Shown here one piece after another: positions 48,701 through 58,514 of a stretch of DNA of 64,000 bases (the first letter of the stretch is position 1; the number at the start of each line of letters is the position of its first letter). The stretch covers positions 1 through 64,000 of the forward strand of contig MU401517.1 of NCBI GenBank assembly GCA_022579005.1, read 5' to 3'. The notes under the pieces were generated by a model that searched no databases, was not told where the DNA came from, and was given only the letters and a program-made list of their open reading frames with translations. The position numbers were made by a program, and so were the translations under genes. The DNA comes from Poronia punctata (taxonomy: Eukaryota; Ascomycota; Sordariomycetes; Xylariales; Xylariaceae).

Positions 48701-51480
48701 AAGTTTTTATATAGCTATTAATAGCAAAGCTTTATTTATTTTAAGTTATATTTTTATTTTAGCTAAAAACTTTTTATAATAGTAAAAAAACTTTAGTTTT
48801 AAGCAACTAATAACAAAGCAAGGTTACTAAATATATAAAGTAACCTTAATAAATTATAATAATATAAACTATAATTTATTTAGTAAAAAAAACTAAAAGT
48901 ATTATTATAAAATCTTTTAATAATAAAAATATGTTATAAATATATACTTAATTAAAATAAAAAAGCGTACTAAAGCTAAAGCTAAAAAGTTTAGTTTTGC
49001 GCTTAAAAACCTAGCGTTAATATTTATTTTCTTTACGCTTAATATTATATAAACCTAGCTAGCTAATTTTACGCATTTAAAATTTAAAAAGTTAACAAAA
49101 ATATTATACTTGCTAATTATAAATTAAGTCTTAACCTTTACTAAATATAATAAATACTTTAAAATATTATAACTATTTTTTAGTTAGCTTAGTTAAAAAG
49201 CTTTTTAGTTGCTATACTACGTATTATAATATTTATTAGTAAAGCATAGCTACTAGTTTATAATAGCACTGCTTTTATTTTGTACTTAGTTAAAAAGCAA
49301 GCTTTAGTTTATTAAAGCTAGCTTTTTTACTGCTATTATAGCAGTTTTTTAACCTAAGTTACTTTTGCTATTTTAAAAAAGTAGTTTTAATGTTAAACCT
49401 ATTAACATTATTATTAAAGTTTTTATTAAAAACGTATATACAAATATTTTACTAACTACAAACTACCTCTTTATAAAAAAACAATCTAGACCTTTATTTA
49501 ATAAACAAGTAAAGCAAAGTTGTTATTTTTTTTAAATATTTATTAATACTGTTTTTTATGCTTCTAATTAGCAACGTAGTTATACTTTAGCAAGTACTAC
49601 AAAAGGTTTAATTAAACTATTTTAAATCCTTATAGTTATAACTAGTACTAAAGCTATTATAAGTAAACAAAATATTATTAGTTACGCTATTGCTATTTAG
49701 TTAATTAAAAAAATAAAAAATCTTTACTTAGCTATAAAATTAATTAAGCTATTAATAGTTAAGTTATTTAAATATAAATTATAAATATTAAAACTAAATG
49801 TTTATATTAGCTTTTATTACCTAAAAGTAATAAAAAAGTATAGTTTAGTTTTTATAGCTATAATAATTATATTTAAACTAAAGCATAAGTTAGTACTTAC
49901 TTTTAATACGCTTAAAACAAAAACAATTAATTTAATACCTTATTGCAAACTTTAAAAATAAGTTATTTATATTATAAACTATTGTTTACTAAAAAAAAAC
50001 CTATTTACTTAAAAGAACTTTACGTAAACAACAAGATTTATTTTATTTAATATATATTAAAATAGCTATTTTAGCTTAATAAAACAACTTAAAAGATTAT
50101 ATTAATTAATATTAACGCTTTTTTTTTTAGTTTTTAAAAGTTAACAAAAAGTGTTAAAAACTAATAATAACTTTTTATAGTTAGCTCTTAACAACGTTAC
50201 TAAGCTGCTTGCTAACAATACCTATTACAATATTTAAGTTATTAAATAGTTAATAAATAACGCTATAACTACTGCTTAATTGCTAGTTAAAAAAGTAAGT
50301 ATAAACAACACGTTTTGCTAAAATATAAAATCTGCATATAAGGCTGCATATAATTGTTAAGTAATAATTATATATACTTATTAATTATTAAAATAGTAAA
50401 AAAAGGTTGCTTAAATAAACAAGTAAGTATATATTAAAATAAAAGTACTTACTTTTATTACTTATTTTTATTATATATTATACCTCTTATTTCTGTCTTT
50501 ATACCTTTTTAAATATAGTTGTATTAGTATTATACCCTTTAAAATTTATCTTTATACTTTTTAATATTATAATTTGTTTATATGCATATAGTGTTTACAC
50601 TATTAAACTTTGCTACTAGTTATATAAACATATATAAACCCTTTAATAACGTTAGCATAGCATTAAAATAACCTTATAACATTAAAACTAATATAAAATA
50701 TAAAAAATTAACTAAACGCATTATTAAGCAGCAAGGTTAATATATTTAATATATTTAAAAAAACTTAGTAGTACAATATAGTTGTTTAAACTACATTTTT
50801 ACTTATAATGTAGTTAGCAATAAGTACCTTACGTTATAAGCCCTTATTTTAAAATATTATAAGTTAAAGTAGCTTACCTAAAAAGATTTTTAATAATAAC
50901 TCTAAACTTATTTATCCTGTTTATCTTATTTGTTTTATATTACTAATTTAATTTAAAGGCCTAGCTAATTACTTATTAATAAAGTATAGAAATAAATAAA
51001 TTTTGCGTTTTTTTAATAGTTATGCTAGTAAAAGGTTAAAAAGAAAACAAAAGTTTTAAATATAATTATTTAACTAGCTTTTTAATCTTTAAACATTATA
51101 ACCTTATTATTATCGGGCTTTTTTAATTAATAATATATATCTAGTATATAATACCTTTTTATAAAAATAATAATAAAAATTAAACCTGCGCTTTAAATAC
51201 TTTAAACTGCTAAGTTTTATTTATAAATTAAAACGTTAGTTTTATATAAGTGCGCTAAAGTATAGTAGCAGGTTAGTAAGTAATATATATATATATTAGT
51301 TAAAACTATATTATATTATACTAAAAAAAACAATCTACTTACAAGTAAATTAAAAGCGTTGTTATAAACAACCTTATTATATAATTAGCAAGTATAAATT
51401 TAAAAGGTATATAAGTACTTATAACTACTTTATAAAAGCCTTATATTATAGCGCTTATATAGTAAGCGTTAATGTTAAAC
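45790..51480. repeat. AT-converted interior of large transposon
   Basis: No gene readable. A plus-strand Asn/Lys/Asp-rich tract at 46885-46995 resembles the low-complexity relics further left. Slightly less AT-converted than the retrotransposon block (more ACC, CCT and AAC remain), suggesting weaker or older RIP. Confidence 0.5.
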
Positions 51481-51485
51481 ATTTT

Positions 51486-51866
51486 TAACGCTAAAGATTT
51501 TTAACGCTAACTTTAACGCTAACTTTAACGCTAACTTTAATGTTAATTTAACGCTAAATTCACTATTAAGCAAATGTTAAGTTAACGCTAAATTTAACGT
51601 TAATTTAACGCTAAATCTACTATTAAGCAAACGTTAAGTTAATGCTAAATTTAACATTAAGTTAACGCAAAATTAGATATTAAATCTAACGCTAAATTTA
51701 ACGCTAAATTTAACGCTAAATTTAACGCTAAATTTAACATTAAATTTAATATTAAATCTAACATTAAATCTAATGCTAAATTTAACACTAAATCTAATGC
51801 TAAATTTAATATTAAGCAATTGCTAAATCTAACAATAAATCTAATAATAAATCTAACGCTAAATCA
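51486..51866. repeat. Right subterminal minisatellite (TTTAACGCTAAA core)
   Basis: A dozen or more AACGCTAAA-type units with variants AACATTAAA and AATGCTAAA; the reverse complement of the left array's core. The inverted symmetry about the element's centre marks it as a subterminal repeat. Confidence 0.88.
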
Positions 51867-52180
51867 GGCTAACGCTTATAATTTTCTACAATTGCAATAT
51901 AATATGTTTATACTTTTATACGTTTTTTAATTTTAATAACTACCTATATAAACATTTGCCTATGTTAATGCTAGCATATATTAACAAATAAAATAATACA
52001 CGTTAAAAAATTAAAAAACACTTATACTAAATAAACAGTTTAAATTGACTAATAGTCCTTTACGTGTTTATTTAGGTTAACGCAACTAAATTTGCTAACT
52101 GTTAATTTGCTGTAAATTTACAGTTTACTGGTCACTGCAGGTCGCGGTACGGTAGTACCCTGCGCACCTAGCAATGCTCT

Positions 52181-52186
52181 AAATAA
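52181..52186. repeat. Right 6-bp target-site duplication (AAATAA)
   Basis: Follows the right TIR tip GCTCT directly and matches 41680-41685. Confidence 0.6.
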
Positions 52187-53354
52187 AAAGAGCCTCCACG
52201 ACCAAGGAAAAGAATTATGATTAAAACAAGACAAGAACTTGATATTTTATAACCAAGGTAAGTACAAGTATTCGTAGAACGCCACAGTCCTCCTGCCACA
52301 TCGAGGACACTACTAGACTAAGCGCTATTTGTGGCGCAGGAATAGGGGGGACCATGTCAAGAAACGGCAATTGATCCGAAATCACTCCGAATTGACACGT
52401 GGGAGCTGCCTTTTCAGACATTCGGTCTGAAGCAACGATTCGCCCGAGTGCTGACCCTCTCATTTCGGTCACTACTTGGAGATTTGGCGAATAAGGTACC
52501 AAGCTCTTGTCAAACTCATCATGGGAGTCGACGCCGATCAATATGCAGCCAAGAAATACATTCTTTAGTCTAGACTAATTCATGGTAATACCTATTTTCA
52601 TACAAGTAGTTTTGTCCCGATTGAGCTGGTGATGAGGAAGAAGAGGTGTTCTCAAAGATTTAAAACGACTTATTACCCCACGGCAGATGGATGTTTTGGA
52701 TTTTAGTTGGGCTGCCTATCTAGGTCATCGAGACCATGACCCTTGTGACCTTCCCAATAGGTAGGTAGTTAAAGGGATGTTGGAGGAAGGAGTGATAGTA
52801 AGTGGTCTTAGCATGCCATCATTTGGTTTCTGACGTTGACGAGTGAGTGTCTTGCTTGCTAACCTTTGCTAAGACAAAGATCTCACGTTTCCGGCAATAA
52901 ATGATGGGGGGTTTTGCCATTTTATTCGTCGTTACTTTTGAGACCTGACATTCCTTTTTATTGAAATACCTAAAAGCAACAACTTCAATCAGGTCAATGA
53001 CTGACTGACTGACTGCGTTGGGGAAACTCTTACTCAAAAACCCCCGTGTGATGTGGTTTATTTTTGGTTTGGGAATCAATCAATCTTGGCATCGCAATGC
53101 GACCTTCAGTTACGGGACAAGCTTAACTGGAAGGTTGCCAGTACCTGATCCTTGGACTGATCAAACGTTGCACTTTGGTTTAGGTCTCGAGATGCCACCA
53201 TACAGCTGATCGAAAAGGGGAGTCGATCCGGTAAATCTGTATAAAATCATCACCCCATCCCCCAGGGAAAGGGGGAGAAAGGATCTTCAAGAGCAGATAA
53301 ACACTCATCTTTCTCTCCTTCTCGTCACTCCTTTGAATGAAATAAATAAATACA
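52187..53354. other. Intergenic, right flank of transposon and chitinase promoter
   Basis: GC-balanced DNA. A minus-strand open frame runs from about 52565 to 52221 with protein-like composition (GVDSHDEFDKSLVPYSP and CQFGVISDQLPFLD) but has no ATG where expected and no family I recognise; it may be a gene remnant. The frame at 52819-53079 shows nothing. A TATA box for the chitinase is at 53240. Confidence 0.45.
53240..53246 (+). promoter_or_regulatory. TATA box of chitinase gene
   Basis: TATAAAA 115 bp upstream of the chitinase ATG, followed by a CT-rich stretch (TCTTTCTCTCCTTCTCGTC), a common fungal core-promoter arrangement. Confidence 0.5.
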
Positions 53355-54389
53355 ATGGCTCCCACCCTTGCAACACTACCCGTCATATTGTCGGCCCTTC
53401 TCGCCGGCGCCGCTGCCCTCCCGGCCAAGCGCGCAGACACATGCGATACTAAGGGAAGACCCGAAGGCAAGGTCCTCCAGGGATACTGGGAGAACTGGGA
53501 TGGATCGTCCAACGGCGTACACCCCGGTCTCGGCTGGCTCCCGATCGGCGACTCGTCCATCGCCGAGCACGGATACAACGTGATCCAGGCCGCCTTCCCC
53601 GCCATCCAGCCCGACGGCACGGCGCTGTGGGACGACGGCATCGACACGGGCGTCAAGGTTGCTTCGCCCGAGGAGATGTGCGCGGCCAAGGAAGCCGGCG
53701 CCACCATCCTGCTCTCCATCGGCGGCGCCACGGCGGCCATCGACCTTAGCTCCAGCGACGTGGCCGATAACTTCATCGCCACCATCGTGCCCATCCTCAA
53801 GAAGTACAACTTTGACGGCATCGATATCGATATCGAGTCCGGACTCAGCGGCAGCGGTAGCATGACCGATCTTTCCGCCAGCCAGACCAACTTGATCCGC
53901 ATCATCGACGGCGTGCTCGAGCAGATGCCCGAGAACTTCGGTCTGACCATGGCGCCCGAGACGGCCTATGTGACCGGTGGCAGCGTCACCTTTGGTTCCA
54001 TCTGGGGCGCCTATCTGCCCATCATCAAGAAGTACGCCGACAACGGCCGTCTATGGTGGTTGAACATGCAGTACTACAACGGCGAGATGTACGGCTGCAA
54101 GGGCGACAGTTACGCCGCCGGCACCGTCGAGGGCTTCGTTGCTCAGACCGACTGCCTGAATGAGGGTCTCACTGTCGACGGCCAGACCATCACCGTCCCC
54201 TACGACATGCAGGTGCCCGGCCTCCCGGCTCAGACCGGTGCCGGTGGCGGCTACATGAGCCCCGACTTGGTCGGACAGGCTTGGGACCACTACGATGGCG
54301 CCATCAAGGGTCTTATGACCTGGTCTATTAACTGGGATGGATCTCTCGGCTGGACTTTTGGCGATAACCTGAAGGGACGTATCTGGTAA
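53355..54389 (+). CDS. Secreted GH18 chitinase / endo-beta-N-acetylglucosaminidase-type enzyme
   Basis: A single exon of 344 aa. Signal peptide is about residues 1-21 (ILSALLAGAAALPA), followed by a Lys-Arg (25-26) that could be a Kex2 site. The TIM barrel begins GYWENWDG (43-50), has the substrate strand LLSIGGA (119-125), and the GH18 catalytic DxxDxDxE signature FDGIDIDIE at 153-161 with acid/base Glu161. MQYYN at 238-242 and GLMTWSINWDG near the C-terminus supply the other barrel residues. No carbohydrate-binding module is seen. It hydrolyses beta-1,4 links in chitin outside the cell (nutrition, wall remodelling or competition with other fungi). The barrel type (SIGG, DGIDIDIE, MQYYN) is the one shared with bacterial secreted chitinases. 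Codon third positions are strongly GC, and there is no intron, unlike its multi-exon neighbours. Confidence 0.93.
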   Translation: MAPTLATLPVILSALLAGAAALPAKRADTCDTKGRPEGKVLQGYWENWDGSSNGVHPGLGWLPIGDSSIAEHGYNVIQAAFPAIQPDGTALWDDGIDTGVKVASPEEMCAAKEAGATILLSIGGATAAIDLSSSDVADNFIATIVPILKKYNFDGIDIDIESGLSGSGSMTDLSASQTNLIRIIDGVLEQMPENFGLTMAPETAYVTGGSVTFGSIWGAYLPIIKKYADNGRLWWLNMQYYNGEMYGCKGDSYAAGTVEGFVAQTDCLNEGLTVDGQTITVPYDMQVPGLPAQTGAGGGYMSPDLVGQAWDHYDGAIKGLMTWSINWDGSLGWTFGDNLKGRIW

Positions 54390-55408
54390 ACGGGGGAAAA
54401 CCCGTTTGTTGTGTGTATAGCGCCTGTTGTTACGATGTTTAACGAACATTTTCTTGTATATATCTTGAGTTTTGAACCAGGCTTACTTACTGGATGAACA
54501 TACAATGAAGACAGATATAAGTCAAATAATCCCCTTGATTCGTTACGTTGCTGTTATATATCCTGTGTGGTAGGCTAGTTGGACTACTCACCGTCCCTAG
54601 CAGAATACTTCTCGTAAACTTGGACACAAGTTCTTCAACGAAAACAACATTGTCTTTTTTTTGTAGTTGAACAACTAGACACCCAGCACACTACTTCCGG
54701 TGCCATAGGGAACTGCAGACACCGGAGAGGATATGGCTTGCCTGTTGCCGCCTTTAGGTAAGTAAGGATTGATCTCGCTCTATTGATGAGCACAGAAGCA
54801 AAACCACTTGCACAGGACGATCGTGGGGCAAATCTCGACTCACTAGTTACCTTATGCAGCTCGTTAGAGGAGTCTTGACAGTCTACAACTTTTCGTCAAC
54901 TCGGTCACCGATACCCACTTATGTTGTCGACATACCTAATGATACTAGTAATACCCCCTTTATGAAGTGGTCGTGTATAAGAGATATAAGATGGTCACAT
55001 TCCCGTTGGGAAACAAGTCAGCACTCAGATCCAACTTTGGAAATCTACTTGGCGACATAGTATGGGGACATGGCATGTATATCATTGAACGCAATATTAG
55101 GAACTCGGTACGAGAAAGGTGTACTAACTCATCGTGGCGGTTCTGTGGCCCACATTTCGTACCTACCTAGGTAGCCGCCAGCCCTCCGTTTTGCCATCGG
55201 CCTATTAGGTAACCCACCACCTATGCACCCACCGTATTGAGGGAAACGGAACCGTCGAGCCGCCGGGTCATGCAGCATGCTGACCCTCCTACGACAGCAG
55301 CTGCATCTCCATAGTGCCTAAGTAGTTGTCTTCTAGGCTCTAGCCACAAGCCTCTATCTCGCGTGGAGCCTCAAGCTACCCGTCCCTTGACCTTACAACC
55401 AAAGCCCC
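54390..55408. other. Intergenic, 1.0 kb
   Basis: Spacer between the 3' ends of the chitinase (plus) and the P450 (minus). It contains a TACCTAGGTA-type site near 55163. No gene recognised. Confidence 0.6.
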
Positions 55409-57143
55409 TCAAGCCTCGGCACGTCTCTGTAGCTGTAGATAGAGCGGACCCTTTTCCCACCCGAGGTAGATGCGTTGTGCATCGTGCCAGTTCTCTTGGT
55501 TCGGCGCGAGCTTGTAGTCGAATCGGTAGATGAACCGGGCCGCAATCAGCCTCAGTTCGGCATACGCGAGGTTCTTTCCAAGACAGTCCCGGGTGCCGAA
55601 GCTGAAGGGCTTGAAGGCCTCTCGGTTATCCCGGCTGAACCGCTCCTCGTGCAACCGGTGGCCGGGGGAGAACCAGCGCTGGGGACTGAATGTATCCGGC
55701 TCGCCAAAGTGCTCCGAGTTCCGGAACGTGGCCCATGGGTACACGGAGATGTGGGTCTGCGATGGGGGGTTTGATTTGTTAGCACCAGTAGTAATACGGA
55801 CGGGGGAGAAGTTGGGGCAGACGTGCTCCTTTGGGGATATATCTCCCTTGGACAAAGTCTCCCGGCGACACGCGGGGCGTTGTCTCGGCGGCCGGCGGGT
55901 AGACTCGGAGGGTCTCGTCGATACAAGCGTTGAGATACTCGAGCGTGGCGCTTCGGCGGAACGTGATGTCGGCCTCCCGGGAAAAGGCCGAACGCACCTC
56001 GTCAGCAAGGGCGCTGTACACGGCAGGGTTCCGCGCGAGATAGAAGAAGAGCCCCGCTAGTGCCGACGCCGTCGTCTCGCTGCCCGCAATCACAAGGATG
56101 GGCGTCGTAGCCATAATCTCATGCTCGGACATACCGGGTTCCCCGGAGCGCGTCGGTTGCAGCATGCAGGTCATGAAGTCGCGGTGACCCGACGTGGACT
56201 CGACGCCCTGCCTCATGCGGGCCATGGTCTTCTCTACGGCGGCCATGCGGCCGTCGTCCCGGGCCTGGACGGCACTGGACGTGATGCTGAACAGGCCCAG
56301 CAACGTCCTGAGCGCCGGGTAGCTCGCGAGGAAGCGCGAGAATTCCGTCCCCCGCACGCCGAGAAAGATGGACCGGACCCAGGGGTGGTAGGCGTTGTTC
56401 CGCAGGCTGTGGAACGAGTCGCTGAAGGCCAGGTCGCCGATGATGTCGAACATTGTAAAATTCAGCCATTCGACCATGTCGAGGGGTTTGCCTCCCTGGC
56501 CGTGCTCCTCCAGTTTGTCCAGCAGCAGTTGGACGTATGTCGTGATGGTCGCCTCCTGCTCGTTCAAGGCGCCGTCGCTAAAGGCAGGGGCGAGCTGCCG
56601 GCGCATGCGGCGGTGGTCCTCGCGAGGTGCCCCCAACAGGGACAGGTGGTCCCCCGGGAAGAAGAGGCCCGGAGGTCTGCTAAACTCCTGTTTTCCGCCA
56701 GACCGGTGGGCGTAGACGTCGGGCCATGCCACGGTTCCGTCCATGGCGAGGTGATTGGGCGCGATCCGGACGATGGGGCCGTATTTCTGGTGCAAGGCCG
56801 GCATCCTCCTGACCCATGACCCCTTGACCTGGCTGTTGTAGAGGTGCGGAAAGTAAAATGCGGACAGGAGTGGAGGACCGGGGAACTTGGACAGAGGATG
56901 GAACCAAATGCGGTAGACCCCCAAAGCTAGACCATACGCGAGACACTACGAGTAGGAGTGACAGTTAGCAAAGGGGGGTTCGACAAGTCTAACTGGAGTC
57001 TGGAACAGGAAGTCGAAGTGGGAAAAAAGCCTTACGATGGTCGGTAGAAGCGCAAGCAGATTCTTTGCATGGCTCCAAAAGTTGTGGTTTGCTATCAGGA
57101 TCTCCAGCTGAGCCCTAATATTGTCTAGAGTAGGTAAAGACAT
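55409..57143 (-). CDS. Cytochrome P450 (CYP65-like)
   Basis: Three exons, complement(55409..55756, 55827..56945, 57036..57143), encode 524 aa, the usual P450 length. The first intron (90 bp) has donor GTAAGG and branch GCTAAC. The second (70 bp) is a GC-AG intron: only GCACGT...CAG keeps the conserved IPKG-THISVYPWA reading. An N-terminal hydrophobic anchor (about residues 24-46) precedes the FHPLSKFPGP hinge. Then come the I-helix AGSETT (323-328), the ExxR motif ETLR (380-383) and the heme loop FSFGTRDCLG (460-469) with Cys467 as ligand. The overall pattern (YGPIVRIAPNHLA, FMTCMLQ) is close to the CYP65 group, which includes trichothecene C-15 hydroxylase and other secondary-metabolite oxidases. 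It is divergent from the 595-aa gene at 58515. Substrate unknown. Confidence 0.92.
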
Positions 57144-58514
57144 GTCGCCTCTTGGAAGTTGCAGTACTTTGCCTCAAACTATGCGGTTTGGTGACCATTA
57201 CTTTAGAATAGAGGTAGGAATATCCCAGGCTATCAAAATTCGGCACAACTATCTCTAACCTTGTACGCGATATAGGAAAAATTTGCAGGCTGCATTAGCA
57301 ATCGCGACTTTATCTCGGAAGCCTGGATCTGCAGCAGTCGTCGTACAGATTTGAACTGCATACGCGGCCGTGCATAGGTACCTACTTATGCATCCTATAT
57401 GATCAGTCACAACGTCTTCAGCACATTAATATGCCAGCCAATCGGGCTACTATTCGCTATTACATGTCTATCCCCCTGGCTTTGCCATGATGTTCTAGAT
57501 CTTCTACACAGGTATATGTGCCTAAATATGTCTTACTTGGGTACGCACCCGCCGCCGCGACTTTGATCCATGTTTATATAGAAAGGCTTAAATATGTATT
57601 AACAACTACCTAGGTATGTATCTAGTGACCAAAACCATCCGTTGGAAGTTACTCGTAGCTTCGTCAAGCACGAACCGGTCTGGCTTTAAAAAGTCAACAT
57701 AACATTGTATAACAAGCAAATGTGGCTGGCTGACTTTTCAACTTGGCGATCTCTCTTAACGACATCCTAGTGTGCGGATCGTGCCGTGCCGTGCCATGAT
57801 TGGTATGGGTCGCTCTTATTGGCTGCCGTGGCTTTACCGGATGTTGAATTATCGGCATGGTGATCCTGGTCTCTGGAATATGTAGTAGGCAGGCTCTGGT
57901 TTGTCGTGTCTCTCCCCTTTTTAGAGTTCTGACTCCTTTACGTACTTGATAAGACTTGATCATGGAATCAGGGGCATGGGCGACGGATTAAAATAGAGAC
58001 TACTAATAGCACCTTGCATGATGCAACAAGGCCTATTCCGGAGTGAAATTAGTTCGGTGTTCACTGCTCAGCATTTACATTTACGTGCATGCATAGACTG
58101 CGATGAGAAGATGGGACGTCACGTTTCGGATTTATGAATTCACCCTATCCCCCCCCAACTTATCTTCTAACATTTCCATTCTTTCTTCTATTCCTCCTCG
58201 CCTCTCGCTTCTCACCGTTTCAGACCGCTTCTTTCATGCCATGGTATTAGAATCGAAATGAGGCGTACCAACCCCCTCCGATAGGTAACCATTAGCGCAG
58301 CAGGCTCCATCGAGAACATACGATCGGGCTATTGTGGCATCTTGCTTCATTTACGTTGCAGTATCTACTCTGCAGGTGTTTCTCACCAACGCACCTTTCC
58401 ACAGAGCGGTGAAGGATGTCCCGACTCCCAATCCTATAAAGACATCCCAGCTTCGTTTCATCTCCTAGCTACAAACCAGCACGACACGGTCCGAGATTGA
58501 CACCATACGCTGAC
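57144..58514. other. Divergent promoter region between P450 and 595-aa protein
   Basis: A 1.37-kb spacer feeding both genes. It has CT-rich tracts at 58144-58200 and a TATA box at 58435 for the rightward gene. The minus-strand 89-aa frame at 57694-57963 is not convincing. Shared regulation of the pair is possible. Confidence 0.55.
58435..58440 (+). promoter_or_regulatory. TATA box of 595-aa gene
   Basis: TATAAA 75 bp upstream of the ATG at 58515. Confidence 0.45.

Larger units (their letters stand above)
41686..52180. mobile_element. ~10.5-kb TIR DNA transposon, RIP-degraded, with subterminal repeat arrays
   Basis: The left end AGAGCGTTGCTAGGTGCGCA is matched by the reverse complement of the right end (AGAGCATTGCTAGGTGCGCA). 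The shared sequence goes on through GGGTA, is interrupted at the left by a 442-bp insertion, and resumes with CTACCGTACC and TAAACTGT, giving TIRs of roughly 65 bp. A 6-bp duplication AAATAA flanks it. Just inside each end lies a minisatellite of the same core in opposite orientation (TTTAGCGTTAAA at left, TTTAACGCTAAA at right). The interior is AT-converted, with lysine/asparagine-rich low-complexity remnants on the plus strand at 43.6-47.0 kb. No transposase motif can be read. Superfamily unknown; hAT, CACTA-like or KDZ-type large elements with subterminal repeats are candidates. Confidence 0.82.

Noticed and set aside
53180..53950. 256-aa open frame on the minus strand
   Set aside because: Antisense to the GH18 chitinase; produced by its GC-rich third positions.
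56121..56819. 232-aa plus-strand frame
   Set aside because: Antisense shadow of P450 exon 2, whose motifs are unambiguous on the minus strand.
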